DNA of 64,000 nt, from positions 248,001 to 312,000 of the forward strand of contig NZ_JOFQ01000008.1 in assembly GCF_000718305.1 (NCBI RefSeq), given 5' to 3'. Both the position numbers and the translations under genes were made by a program. Position 1 is the stretch's first letter; each line of letters starts with the position of its first letter. Below the pieces are notes generated by a model, which worked only from the letters and a program-made list of their open reading frames with translations, ran no database searches and was not told where the DNA came from. Shown piece by piece: positions 20,401-27,948 of this stretch. The stretch comes from Streptomyces niger. Lineage in GTDB: Bacteria; Actinomycetota; Actinomycetes; Streptomycetales; Streptomycetaceae.

Positions 20401-21962
20401 CGGCCCCCGCGCCGACGGGCCGCCGCCGCGGCCGTCCCAGCCCCGCCGAGACCGCCGGACCGCCCGCCCAGGAGGCGCGCGCAGCGGAGACGCCCGGTCA
20501 GGAGGCGCCCGGCCGGCAGGCGCAGCACGGGCGCCCGGCCGAGGGCGGGCCCCAGGGCGAGGCCGACCGGGGCCGGACCGACGGCCAGGGCCGGCCGCAG
20601 GGCGCCGGCCCGCACGCCGCCTCCGTACCCGGGCCGCGTCAGTCGGCGCCGGGCGAGCAGCTGCCCGGTCAGCCGGGTACGGCGCGCCGCCCGCTGCCCG
20701 CTCCGGAGGAGGAGGGCGGCCCGGCGGCCGGGCAGTCGCACGGCCGCGCGTTCAGCGTGCGCACGCTGGGGCAGGGCGTGCCCTTCGCCCAGCAGATCGC
20801 CGACCAGCACCAGCCGAACGGCCAGCCGGGGCAGCCGGGGCAGCCGGGGCAGCCGGGCCGCCACGGTCAGCCCGCCGCCGGTGGGCCGTCGACCGCGGGT
20901 GGCCGGCCGGCCGCCGGTGCCGGCGACCCGAACGCCACCAGCGGGGGCAACGGCACCCTCGGCGGCGCCGGCAGTGCCGGTTCCGGCCGCCGCCGGAAGC
21001 TCGCCGCACCGCCGCAGGAGAGCGAACGCGGTACGGGCTCGGACATGGTGCCCGCCGCCCGCGCCCAGCAGGGCGCGCAGGGTACGCAGCCGCAGCCGCC
21101 CCTGATGGAGTCCACGGAGGGCCGCGCGTTCGCGATCTCCGCGCCGGACGAGGGCCAGGAGGGCCCGGAGCCGCTGGACGGCCCGAACGGCGCCATAGAG
21201 GTCGTCGACCACCAGCCGCCGCCCATGGACGACGAGCTGCCGCCCGAGCCGCTGGACAATCCGCGCCGGCTGCTGGTGTGGCCCGCGCCGGACGCCTCGA
21301 CCCAGCAGGCGCTGAGCGACCGCGGCTACCGCCCGGTGATCGTCAACTCCCGTGAGGAGGTGGACGCGCAGATCGCGGCGTACCCGGCCGCGCTCTTCGT
21401 CGACCCGCTGACCGGGCCGATCACCCGCAAGGCGCTGCAGTCGCTGCGGCAGGCGGCGGGCGCCGCCGAGGTGCCCGTCCTGGTGACGGCAGGCCTGGCC
21501 CAGGCGACCCGGGAGGCGGCGTACGGCGCCGACCCGGCCGTCCTGCTCAAGGCGCTCGCGCCGCGCGACAGCGAGCAGCATCCGCCGCGGGTGCTGCTGA
21601 TCGAGGAGAACGACGCCGTGGCGGGCGCGCTCACCGCCTCGCTGGAACGGCGCGGCATGCAGGTCGCACGGGCCGCGACGGACGCGGACGCGGTCAGCCT
21701 GGCGACCCAGGTCGCGCCCAACCTCGTGGTGATGGACCTGATGCAGGTACGCCGCCGGCGGGCCGGGATCGTGGACTGGCTGCGCGCCAACGGGCTGCTG
21801 AACCACACCCCGCTGGTCGTCTACACCGCCGCCAGCACGGACCCGGCACAGCTGCCCCGGCTGGTCTCGGGTGAGACGGTGCTGTTCCTCGCGGAGCGGT
21901 CCACCAGCCCGGACGTACAGGACCGCATCGTCGACCTCCTGGCCAAGATCGGCACGAACTGA
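17445..21962 (+). CDS. very large PAS/degenerate-histidine-kinase protein with disordered linker and two degenerate receiver domains
   Basis: 1505 residues from GTG. Two PAS domains (about 8-145 and 150-280). A HisKA-like region has DRSLRGPLEELRSEL where an active kinase has SHELRTPL, so Arg replaces the phospho-acceptor His. The ATPase-like domain (about 350-495) lacks N-box Asn (QALSHLIADVA) and a proper DxGxG. Residues about 496-1270 are a Gly/Ala/Pro/Gln linker with repeats and seven GRRR-type basic motifs, two reading RRRGRP. The C terminus has two receiver-like folds (RRLLVWPAPD... and RVLLIEENDA...VVMDLM), the second keeping an Asp but lacking the conserved Lys. Likely a non-catalytic scaffold or sensor. 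Its 3' end overlaps the convergent acyl-CoA ligase frame by 269 bases. Confidence 0.8.
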   Translation: MSSRPSRGAARLAAILDALPDALLLVNCNGTVVNANTIALETFEAPGTALVGRGLLDLLPTFDSKRIPGSMRRPDDPAQAGGRQKPTRMVARRTDGTEMLVEVTSANLEDGRTPYESSFEAAYADHRTSYTGDELLMLVVRDLSGQLDIESELARQQRQTEMILRAAAEGVVGVDAEGKVVLVNPSAAQILGYRASELGGKELHPLIHHSRADGTPLPWAETPLADTLKSGRKHRVRAQVLWAKDGRAVSVDLTTAPVRDGDQLVGAVMTFTDRRPMDALAARQSQLLAVLDRSLRGPLEELRSELGTLASDPAGQLWPEANQVLHHLSAGYSRMTALVDNVLSYQQLDAGTDKLRRAEVSLDAVVAAGVEGAIELIGPGRAQFAVHAPPIEAEVDAARLAQALSHLIADVAGVDSTGNTPAGVAPAGDSTIVVAAAKRGSVVRIEVRGPYSGGDPVHGPIVRGIVRLHGGVLQTHDVPGGAGGSAYVLEVPVKADGSPVPAGQQAGADGTGQTPAAGSGTATPAGGTAGGGRRRARGGTNGADATAGAAAQQAEQTAGGQGPNAPADGAPGTGTDGRGAGDSTGGTPVDARAHAGMPGAEAVPPGGRRRGRPEAESAGGGLPALPAAAGAAGEQPGQAPARQPGGRRARRALSDTAGRALPDQAPPQAAGQAPGAPQGAEQQPSRSAASALTPAAGPGSAGQAPSAQGGRNNGQGQPGGQGPAGLSPARAGGAPAAPAAQQGPRTPFALPPAAADQHAQPPAQPQPGAQQPRPALPAPGALPASQAQGPGAQGGVQGGAQGGAQANGVQAAGGQAPGVQAAGGQVPGVQAAGGQVPGVQAAGGQASGVQAAGGQAAAGRAADQQVAGERVPGAQVPGAQVPGAQLPAQAGPAGPGSAVPAGTGRRRARRAPEDTPDSAPDALPATRGAGAGPATGGEWDAPTGRRRARRAAAEERAAAAMADSESSGTFVVGAEGQVTHPEDTPAAPAPTGRRRGRPSPAETAGPPAQEARAAETPGQEAPGRQAQHGRPAEGGPQGEADRGRTDGQGRPQGAGPHAASVPGPRQSAPGEQLPGQPGTARRPLPAPEEEGGPAAGQSHGRAFSVRTLGQGVPFAQQIADQHQPNGQPGQPGQPGQPGRHGQPAAGGPSTAGGRPAAGAGDPNATSGGNGTLGGAGSAGSGRRRKLAAPPQESERGTGSDMVPAARAQQGAQGTQPQPPLMESTEGRAFAISAPDEGQEGPEPLDGPNGAIEVVDHQPPPMDDELPPEPLDNPRRLLVWPAPDASTQQALSDRGYRPVIVNSREEVDAQIAAYPAALFVDPLTGPITRKALQSLRQAAGAAEVPVLVTAGLAQATREAAYGADPAVLLKALAPRDSEQHPPRVLLIEENDAVAGALTASLERRGMQVARAATDADAVSLATQVAPNLVVMDLMQVRRRRAGIVDWLRANGLLNHTPLVVYTAASTDPAQLPRLVSGETVLFLAERSTSPDVQDRIVDLLAKIGTN
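19869..20018 (+). repeat. tandem 30-bp repeat inside the degenerate-kinase gene
   Basis: Four full and one partial 30-bp unit starting at 19869, 19899, 19929, 19959 and 19989. Each encodes ten residues of the type VQAAGGQ(A/V)PG. It keeps frame and lies within the disordered linker. Confidence 0.9.
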
Positions 21963-23733
21963 CGCGAGCGGATCGACACGAACCGACGGGGACGGATCGT
22001 AACGAACCGACGCGGACAGCTCGGCCGAACCGACGCGGGCGGATCGCGGTACACCCGGGAGCGGATCGCGGTACACCCGGGAGCGGATCGCGGTACACCC
22101 GGGAGCGGATCGCGGTACACCCGGGAGCGGATTTCCCCACGCTCGTCTTCGGGACGGCCGGGATGACCGCCCAGCGCTCGGGGACCTGCCAGCGGGCGAT
22201 GCGGCCGGCGAGGAAGTCCTTCAGCTCCTCGTAGCCGGTCGTGGCGCCCTCCTTCAGGACGACCGTGGCCAGCGGGCGCTCGCCCCACTTGTCGTCCGGG
22301 ACGGCGACCACGGCCGCCTCGGCGACGTCCGGGTGGGCCATCAGGTGGTTCTCCAGCTCGACGGAGGAGATCCACTCGCCGCCCGACTTGATGACGTCCT
22401 TGGCACGGTCGGTGAGCGTGAGGTAGCCGTCCGGCGTGATCGTGCCGACGTCGCCGGTGCGCAGCCAGCCGTCCGGGCTGAACTTGTCCTCGGGACGGAA
22501 GCGTTCACCGTCCGCGCCCCCGTAGTACGCGCCCGCGATCCAGGGCCCGCGGACCTCCAGTTCGCCGGCCGACTCGCCGTCCCACGGCAGGTACTCGCCG
22601 CCGGGACCGGCCAGCCGCGCCTCGACGGAGGCCGGGAAGCGGCCCTGCGTACAGCGGTAGCGCCACTCCTCGTCGCCGGTCACGCCGGCCGGCGGGTGCG
22701 CGACGCTGCCCAGCGGCGAGGTCTCGGTCATGCCCCAGGCGTGCACGACGCGGATACCGTGCCGGTCCTCGAAGGCCTTCATCAGGGTGGGCGGGCAGGC
22801 CGAACCGCCGATGATCACCGTGGCCAGGCTGGACGCCCCCTCGATGGCGCCCGCTTCCTTTCTGGTGTCCAGTTCGGCGAGGAGGCCCTGCCAGATGGTG
22901 GGCACGGCGGCGCCGATGGTGGGCCGTACGGCCTCGATCATCTCGGCGAGCGGGCCCGGCTGGAGGAAACGGTCGGGCATCAGCAGCGAGGTGCCCGCCA
23001 TGAAGGCGGCGTGCGGCAGGCCCCAGGCGTTGACGTGGAACATCGGGACGACCGGAAGCGCGATGTCGCGGCCGGTCAGGGCGAACGCCTCGGCGGTGTT
23101 GACGTGCATCGAGTGCAGGTAGAGCGAGCGGTGGCTGTAGACCACGCCCTTGGGGTCGCCGGTGGTGCCGGAGGTGTAGCAGAGCGCCGCGGCCTGCCGC
23201 TCGTCGGTCTCGGGCCAGTCGTACGTCTCCGGGCGGCCGGCCAGCAGCTCCTCGTAGTCGTGGACCTGCGCGGTGGTGCCCGCCAGGACGGAGCGGTCGC
23301 CCGGGCCCGCGACGACGATGTGCTCCAGGATGGGCAGCTGCGGGAGGAGCGGGGCGAGCAGCGGCAGCAGCGAGCCGTTGACGAGCACGACCCGGTCGGC
23401 GGCGTGCTGGATGATCCAGGCCAGCTGCTCGGCGGGCAGGCGGAGGTTCAGGGTGTGGAGGACCGCGCCCATGGCGGGGATCGCGAGGTACGCCTCCAAG
23501 TGGACACTGTTGTTCCACATGAGGGTCGCCACGCGGGCGTCACCCCGTACGCCCAGTTCGTCGTGGAGGGCGTTGGCCAGCTGCGCCGCGCGCAGGCCGG
23601 TCTCCCGGAAGGTCTGGCGGTGCGGCTCGCCCTCCCCGGTCCAGGTGATCACCTCGGCCTTGCCGTGCACGGTGGTCCCGTGGGCAAGGATGCGGGTCAC
23701 TGTCAGCGGTACGTCCTGCATCGTGCTCAGCAC
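21694..23733 (-). CDS. long-chain fatty-acid/acyl-CoA ligase with repeat-derived C terminus
   Basis: 679 residues from GTG at 23733 (GGAGG six bases upstream; an ATG four codons on is possible). Adenylate-forming motifs are intact: [17 protein letters not shown] (P-loop), [28 protein letters not shown] and [16 protein letters not shown]. It should activate medium or long fatty acids as acyl-CoA. The normal ending after the A10 motif PKTSVGK, which holds the catalytic Lys, is missing: the frame enters four 22-bp repeats and runs on about 115 residues as Arg/Ser/Pro-rich sequence antisense to the neighbouring kinase gene. Usual length is about 530-550, so the tail is aberrant. Activity may survive since the Lys remains, but about 20-30 family residues are lost. 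Confidence 0.8.
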   Translation of the reverse strand: MLSTMQDVPLTVTRILAHGTTVHGKAEVITWTGEGEPHRQTFRETGLRAAQLANALHDELGVRGDARVATLMWNNSVHLEAYLAIPAMGAVLHTLNLRLPAEQLAWIIQHAADRVVLVNGSLLPLLAPLLPQLPILEHIVVAGPGDRSVLAGTTAQVHDYEELLAGRPETYDWPETDERQAAALCYTSGTTGDPKGVVYSHRSLYLHSMHVNTAEAFALTGRDIALPVVPMFHVNAWGLPHAAFMAGTSLLMPDRFLQPGPLAEMIEAVRPTIGAAVPTIWQGLLAELDTRKEAGAIEGASSLATVIIGGSACPPTLMKAFEDRHGIRVVHAWGMTETSPLGSVAHPPAGVTGDEEWRYRCTQGRFPASVEARLAGPGGEYLPWDGESAGELEVRGPWIAGAYYGGADGERFRPEDKFSPDGWLRTGDVGTITPDGYLTLTDRAKDVIKSGGEWISSVELENHLMAHPDVAEAAVVAVPDDKWGERPLATVVLKEGATTGYEELKDFLAGRIARWQVPERWAVIPAVPKTSVGKSAPGCTAIRSRVYRDPLPGVPRSAPGCTAIRPRRFGRAVRVGSLRSVPVGSCRSARVSSCRSWPGGRRCGPVRPGWWTAPRGTAPSHPRPAGAAVPGPCWRRCRRPAGCGSAARWRAASPRSRPAGGVPASGPSPRGWARPGSPG
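21963..22126. repeat. degenerate 23-24-bp repeats followed by four perfect 22-bp tandem repeats
   Basis: Four consecutive identical 22-bp units occupy 22039-22060, 22061-22082, 22083-22104 and 22105-22126, each beginning GCGGATCGCGG. Bases 21963-22038 hold three looser copies sharing GGATCG and GAACCGACG. The array lies between the convergent kinase and ligase genes and has replaced the ligase stop codon region. Confidence 0.9.
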
Positions 23734-24069
23734 CGGGGCCTCCCGAAAACCGGTTACGGGCGAGTAGATTTCCGCTGATTGTGCTGCCGTACCGGGCGGT
23801 ATGTCACTACCGCGCGGGAAAAACAGGCGTGTCACCCGTCACGGTGCTGTACGCCTGACGTGCGAAATCGACCGCCCGACCGAGCCCGGCTCGCCCGAGC
23901 ACCGGGTCGAGGACCACCCCGAGGACCGGGTCGAGGACCGAGCCGAAAACCGCCCCGCAGACCGCCCCGAGGACCGCCCCGCAGACCGCCCCGAGGACCG
24001 AGCCGCAGACCGTTCCGAGGACCAAGCCTGAGGATCGAGCCGAGGACCGTCCCGGAAACCGGGCCGACT
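23734..24069. repeat. low-complexity 12-bp repeats between ligase and sigma factor
   Basis: Bases about 23905-24055 are many imperfect 12-bp units of the type GAGGACCGCCCC / CAGACCGCCCC. One frame is open and reads as ED/RP repeats, but it has no ribosome site or family match and is not called. The rest of this 336-base gap holds the ligase start region. Confidence 0.75.
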
Positions 24070-24657
24070 TCAGGCCGCGCGCGCCAGGTCCGGGTCCTCC
24101 CGCAGCTTGGCCAGCGCGCGGGAGACGGCGCTCTTGACCGTGCCGACGGACACGTCCATCACCTCGGCGGTCTGCGCCTCGCTCAGGTCCTCGTAGTAGC
24201 GCAGGACGACCATGGCGCGCTGGCGGTCGGGCAGCCTGAGCACCGCGCGCCACATCGCGTCCCGCAGCACCTGCAACTCCGCGGGGTCGGAGGACGGCAC
24301 GAGCACCGGCTCGGGCAGCTCGTCGCAGGCGTACTCCTCTATCTTCCGCTTGCGCCACTGCGAGGTACGGGTGTTCACCAGCGCCCGCCGCACGTAACCG
24401 TCCAGCGCCCGGTGGTCCTCGATCCGCTCCCAGGCCACGAAGGTCTTGGCCAGCGCGGTCTGCAGAAGGTCTTCCGCGTCGTTGGGGTTGGCACTGAGCG
24501 AGCGGGCGGCACGCAGCAGCGCCGGCCCCCGGTCCCGTACGTACGCCGCGAAGGACGGGAACGACGGGCGGGAAGGGCGCGACGAGGGCGTCGGGAGCGG
24601 CGACGACGGCGGGGCCACCGCGGCGGTCGAAGCGCCCTTGCACACTGGCGTGGTCAT
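24070..24657 (-). CDS. SigE-family ECF-type RNA polymerase sigma factor
   Basis: 195 residues. After a Ser/Pro-rich leader, region 2 (FAAYVRDRGPALLRAARSLSANPNDAEDLLQTALAKTFVAWERI) contains the DAEDLLQ motif that binds core polymerase and the -10 element. Region 4 (LPDRQRAMVVLRYYEDLSEAQTAEVMDVSVGTVKSAVSRALAKL) is the -35-binding helix-turn-helix. This matches the actinobacterial SigE-family group, often without a recognisable anti-sigma factor. None is adjacent here. GTG nine bases upstream is an alternative start. Regulon unknown. Confidence 0.88.
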   Translation of the reverse strand: MTTPVCKGASTAAVAPPSSPLPTPSSRPSRPSFPSFAAYVRDRGPALLRAARSLSANPNDAEDLLQTALAKTFVAWERIEDHRALDGYVRRALVNTRTSQWRKRKIEEYACDELPEPVLVPSSDPAELQVLRDAMWRAVLRLPDRQRAMVVLRYYEDLSEAQTAEVMDVSVGTVKSAVSRALAKLREDPDLARAA

Positions 24658-24837
24658 GTCTTCCACGCTAGAAGCGCGGGCCCGGCCGGGGATCGGTCCC
24701 AGGTGCCGAAGCCGCCTCCGCCTCAGGTTGTACGCACGGGGCCGGCTCCACCTCCTCAGGACGGAGCGCGGCAGCGCCCCGGTCAGGGTCCGCGCGCCCG
24801 GGCTCTGCCCGCCGGCGCACCCCGTCGGCGTGGACGG

Positions 24838-25806
24838 TCACCGGATCACCGCGACCGGAGCGTCCACCCAGTTGCGGTCGATCCGCAGCTTGCGGCCGCC
24901 GTGCGTCTCCAGCACGTGGCCCGCGTACTGGTGGATCCGGCGGTTCGGGTGCCAGGCCTTCTCCGGCAGCCACTTCTCCCCGTACACCGACGGCGGGACG
25001 TGCCAGCGCGCGAACCACATGACCGACGGCAGGTCGGTGAGGCCCTTCGCGCGCGCCGACGCCAGGTGCCGCACGCCGGAGTTCGCGCTGCTGTAGAAGC
25101 CCGCGATGTAGCCGAAGCGGCTGACCTCGCGGCTCCAGGAGCGGATGAAGCGCAGCGTGACGTCCTTGCAGGACTGGTTGGTCAGGCCGTACGCCTCGAC
25201 GTCCAGGTAGATCGGGCTGCGCGGCATGATCCCGTAGTACTCGGCACGCTGCACCGCCACCCTGGCCTCCATCACGCCCTGCTGATCGGGATCGCCCTTG
25301 AGGGCGTAGCGCCGCTTGTGCTTGTTCTTCACGCACGGTGCCTGCGAGCCGAGATAGACGGGCAGCACCCGCCAGCCGGCCGCCTTCGCGCCCTGGAACC
25401 ACTGGGGGCTGAGATTGTGCTGCTTGGGGCAGGCGCGCCCGTGGCCCGCGAAGTAGACGCCGATGGCCCGGTACCGCGTGCTGTTCCAGGCGCGCAGCGA
25501 ACTGACCGCCGGAGCCTCACAGGTGTCGAGCCCGAATCCCTTGTAGAGGTACGGGCCGGTCGCCGGAGCCTCGGCGGCGGCCGGCGGAGCCAGCCGGCGG
25601 CGGGACGCGGCGGCATCGTCGGCGGCGGCCGGAGCGGCCTCGGCCTCCGCCCGGCCGGGCCCGGGGGCCGCCACCGGACGGCCGTCGCCGGACGACGAGG
25701 GCCGGTCCAGCCAGGACGGGAGCAGTGCCGCGAGGGCGACGACCAGCCCGACGGCCGGTACCAGAGCCAGCAAAGCGATATGTTTTGCGGATTTTGTCCA
25801 TCTCAT
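24838..25806 (-). CDS. DUF1906 / Rv2525c-like glycoside-hydrolase-like secreted or membrane-anchored protein
   Basis: 322 residues. N-terminal MRWTKSAKH then a hydrophobic segment (IALLALVPAVGLVVALAALL) acts as signal or anchor; a Pro/Ala linker follows. From about residue 85, GPYLYKGFGLDTCEAPAVSSL begins the DUF1906 fold, a TIM barrel related to GH25-type hydrolases, with IGVYFAGHGRACPKQHNLSPQW, YLDVEAYG and WFARWHVP. The acidic pair in YLDVEAYG is at the expected active-site strand. Role presumably in the cell envelope; substrate not known. The frame continues upstream through a repeat array, so the start is uncertain; an in-frame GTG at 25836 is an alternative. Confidence 0.78.
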   Translation of the reverse strand: MRWTKSAKHIALLALVPAVGLVVALAALLPSWLDRPSSSGDGRPVAAPGPGRAEAEAAPAAADDAAASRRRLAPPAAAEAPATGPYLYKGFGLDTCEAPAVSSLRAWNSTRYRAIGVYFAGHGRACPKQHNLSPQWFQGAKAAGWRVLPVYLGSQAPCVKNKHKRRYALKGDPDQQGVMEARVAVQRAEYYGIMPRSPIYLDVEAYGLTNQSCKDVTLRFIRSWSREVSRFGYIAGFYSSANSGVRHLASARAKGLTDLPSVMWFARWHVPPSVYGEKWLPEKAWHPNRRIHQYAGHVLETHGGRKLRIDRNWVDAPVAVIR

Positions 25807-25897
25807 ACGGCGAGTGAAAAGGGCCTGCAGCGACACTCCGTGACGGACACGCCCGCCGCACCGCCGGTTCAGCCGGATGCCGGGCCCGGCGTGCGCC

Positions 25898-26032
25898 CTG
25901 CGCCAATCGGTGCGAGGCCGCGCCCGCCGTCCCACCGCCCCGCTGCGCCAATCGGTGCGAGGCCGCGCCCGCCGTCCCACCGCCCCGCTGCGCCAATCGG
26001 TGCGAGGCCGCGCCCGCCGCCCCGCCGCCCCG
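25898..26032. repeat. 45-bp tandem repeat, three copies
   Basis: Units at 25898-25942, 25943-25987 and 25988-26032, the first two identical and the third diverging near its end. Each begins CTGCGCCAATCGGTGCGAGG. It lies between the DUF1906 gene and the end of the thiolase-like gene; no spacers, so not a CRISPR array. Confidence 0.9.
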
Positions 26033-26095
26033 CCGCCCCGCTGTCCCGCTAAGGTCCAGCCCGCGTTCCAATGTCTCGCTGTCCCGCCGCCCCGC

Positions 26096-27265
26096 TCAGG
26101 TCCCGACCGCGCCGAGCACCAGGCCCGAGGTGGGCACCCCCGTACCGGCCGTGACCAGGACACGGGACGCGCCCGGCACCTGGTTCACGGACGTGCCGCG
26201 GACCTGCCGGACCCCCTCCGCGATGCCGTTCATGCCGTGCAGGTACGCCTCGCCGAGCTGCCCGCCGTGCGTATTGAGGGGCAGCGCGTCCGCCGCGACG
26301 AACCCGGCCGCCTCCCCCGGCGCGCAGAACCCGAACTCCTCCAGCTGCATCAGCACGAACGGAGTGAAGTGGTCGTACAGGATCCCCACGTCGATCTCGC
26401 CCGGCGCCAGCCCGCTGCTCCGCCACAACTGCCGGGCCACCACCCCCATTTCCGGCAACCCGGTCAGGTCGTCCCGGTAGTAGCTCGTCATCTGCTCCTG
26501 CGCCCGGCCCGCGCCCTGCGCCGCCGCGGTGATCACTGCGGGCGGACACCGCAGGTCACGGGCGCGCTCCGCGGAGGTCACCACGATCGCCTGCCCGCCG
26601 TCGGTCTCCTGGCAGCAGTCCAGCAGCCGCAGCGGCTCGACGATCCAGCGCGAGGCGGCATGGTCGGCGAGCGTGATCGGCTTGCCGTGGAAGTACGCCG
26701 CGGGGTTGCGGGCCGCGTGCCGCCGACCGGCGACCGCCACGTGCCCGAACGCCTCCGGCGTCAGCCCGTACGCGTGCAGGTACCGCTGCGCCGCCATGGC
26801 CACCCAGGAAGCCGGGGTGAGCAGCCCGAACGGCAGGTTCCAGCCCAGCGCCGCGCCCTCCGCCGACGGCTCGCGCTGCTGTACGCCCGCCCCGAAGCGG
26901 CGGCCGGAGCGCTCGTTGAACGCGCGGTAGCAGACCACCACCTCCGCAACGCCCGTCGCCACCGCCATCGCGGCCTGCTGCACCGTGGCGCACGCCGCGC
27001 CGCCCCCGTAGTGCACGCGCGAGAAGAACGACAGGTCACCGATGCCCGCCGCCTGCGCGACGGTGATCTCCGGGCTGGTGTCCATCGTGAACGTGACCAG
27101 CCCGTCCACGTCCGCCGGCGCCAGCCCGGCGTCGTCCAGCGCGGCCCGCACCGCCTCGACCGCCAGCTTCAGCTCGCTGCGCCCGGAGTCCTTGGAGAAC
27201 TCCGTGGCGCCGATCCCGACGATCGCGGCCCGACCACCGAGCCGATCCGCGCTCCGTAGGCTCAT
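26096..27265 (-). CDS. ltp2: thiolase-fold lipid-transfer protein, Ltp2-like (steroid side-chain aldolase)
   Basis: 389 residues. N-terminal GGRAAIVGIGATEFSKDSGRSELKLAVEAVRAALDDAGL is the SCP2-type thiolase start; the C terminus has LNTHGGQLGEAYLHGMNGIAEGVRQVRG. In mycobacteria Ltp2 works with the DUF35 domain of ChsH2 as a retro-aldolase that releases propionyl-CoA from the steroid side chain. Here it is last in a five-gene run with the same family content, which supports that reading. The start codon overlaps the preceding MaoC gene stop by four bases. Whether the substrate here is a sterol is inference. Confidence 0.8.
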   Translation of the reverse strand: MSLRSADRLGGRAAIVGIGATEFSKDSGRSELKLAVEAVRAALDDAGLAPADVDGLVTFTMDTSPEITVAQAAGIGDLSFFSRVHYGGGAACATVQQAAMAVATGVAEVVVCYRAFNERSGRRFGAGVQQREPSAEGAALGWNLPFGLLTPASWVAMAAQRYLHAYGLTPEAFGHVAVAGRRHAARNPAAYFHGKPITLADHAASRWIVEPLRLLDCCQETDGGQAIVVTSAERARDLRCPPAVITAAAQGAGRAQEQMTSYYRDDLTGLPEMGVVARQLWRSSGLAPGEIDVGILYDHFTPFVLMQLEEFGFCAPGEAAGFVAADALPLNTHGGQLGEAYLHGMNGIAEGVRQVRGTSVNQVPGASRVLVTAGTGVPTSGLVLGAVGT

Positions 27266-27948
27266 GCGGTGGCCCCGCCGTCCAACGCGGTGGCCCCGCC
27301 GTCCAACGTGACGGCCCCACCGACCACCGCGGTGGGCCCGCCCTCCACCGCGGTGGGCCCGCCCTCCACCGCGGTGGCCCCGCCGTCCCACGCGACGGTG
27401 ACCGTGCCGGTGACGTGGTGCCCCAGCCCGTTCTCGCCGGTCACCCGTACGACGGCGGTACCGTCCGACACCTCGTCGACCGTGCCGCGCAACACCATCG
27501 TGTCGCCCGGGTAGTTGGGCACACCCAGCCGGATCGCCACCTTCCGGAGCGCGCAGCGCGGCCCGAAGTGATCGGTGATGTACCGGCCGACCAGCCCGTT
27601 GGTGGTGAGGATGTTCATGAAGATGTCCGGCGAGCCCTTCTCCCTGGCCGCCTGGGCATCGTGGTGCACGTCCTGGTAATCCCGCGAGGCGATGGCCCCG
27701 GCGACGATGAGGGTGCGGGTGACGGGAATGGTGAGCGGCGGGAGCTCGACACCGGGACGTATATCGGGGCGTATATCGGGGTGTATGTCGGGAGGCTCGG
27801 TTCCCGGACATACGCGAGGCCCTGTGCGCGGCCTGCCTTCCGCCTGTTCTTCGTCATTCGTCTGTTCTTCGTCGTCCGCATGTTTTTTGTCGTCCGCATG
27901 TTTTTCTTCGTCCGTGCGTTCTTCTTCATCCGTGTGCTGCTCGCTCAT
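27262..27948 (-). CDS. chsH1: MaoC-like hot-dog hydratase subunit (ChsH1-like) with repetitive N- and C-terminal tails
   Basis: 228 residues. The core (about 65-190) is hot-dog/MaoC-like: ITSRDYQDVHHDAQAAR-type helix (here ASRDYQDVHHDAQ), DIFMNILTTNGLVGRYITDHFG, then LGVPNYPGDTMVLRGTV. DYxDVHxD is the hydratase signature. By analogy it pairs with the MaoC domain of the DUF35 fusion protein to hydrate the enoyl-CoA. Unusual: an N-terminal tail of acidic repeats (EEKHADDKKHADDEE) and a C-terminal tail of six-residue GGATA(L/V)-type repeats, both absent from typical 130-150-residue homologues. ATGA overlap with the dehydrogenase gene upstream and four-base overlap with ltp2 downstream. Confidence 0.78.
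   Translation of the reverse strand: MSEQHTDEEERTDEEKHADDKKHADDEEQTNDEEQAEGRPRTGPRVCPGTEPPDIHPDIRPDIRPGVELPPLTIPVTRTLIVAGAIASRDYQDVHHDAQAAREKGSPDIFMNILTTNGLVGRYITDHFGPRCALRKVAIRLGVPNYPGDTMVLRGTVDEVSDGTAVVRVTGENGLGHHVTGTVTVAWDGGATAVEGGPTAVEGGPTAVVGGAVTLDGGATALDGGATA

Noticed and set aside
19497..22076. 859-codon minus-strand frame opposite the degenerate kinase
   Set aside because: Antisense to the linker region; low-complexity Arg/Leu/Gly sequence with no domain or ribosome site.
22039..22126. Four 22-bp repeats considered as a CRISPR array
   Set aside because: Units are directly adjacent with no spacers and no cas genes in the window.
25898..26032. 45-bp repeats considered as CRISPR or origin iterons
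   Set aside because: No spacers, no replication gene nearby, and the third unit decays; they fit tandem duplication.
25877..27259. 460-codon plus-strand frame over the thiolase gene
   Set aside because: Shadow of the Ltp2-like gene, beginning inside the 45-bp repeats.
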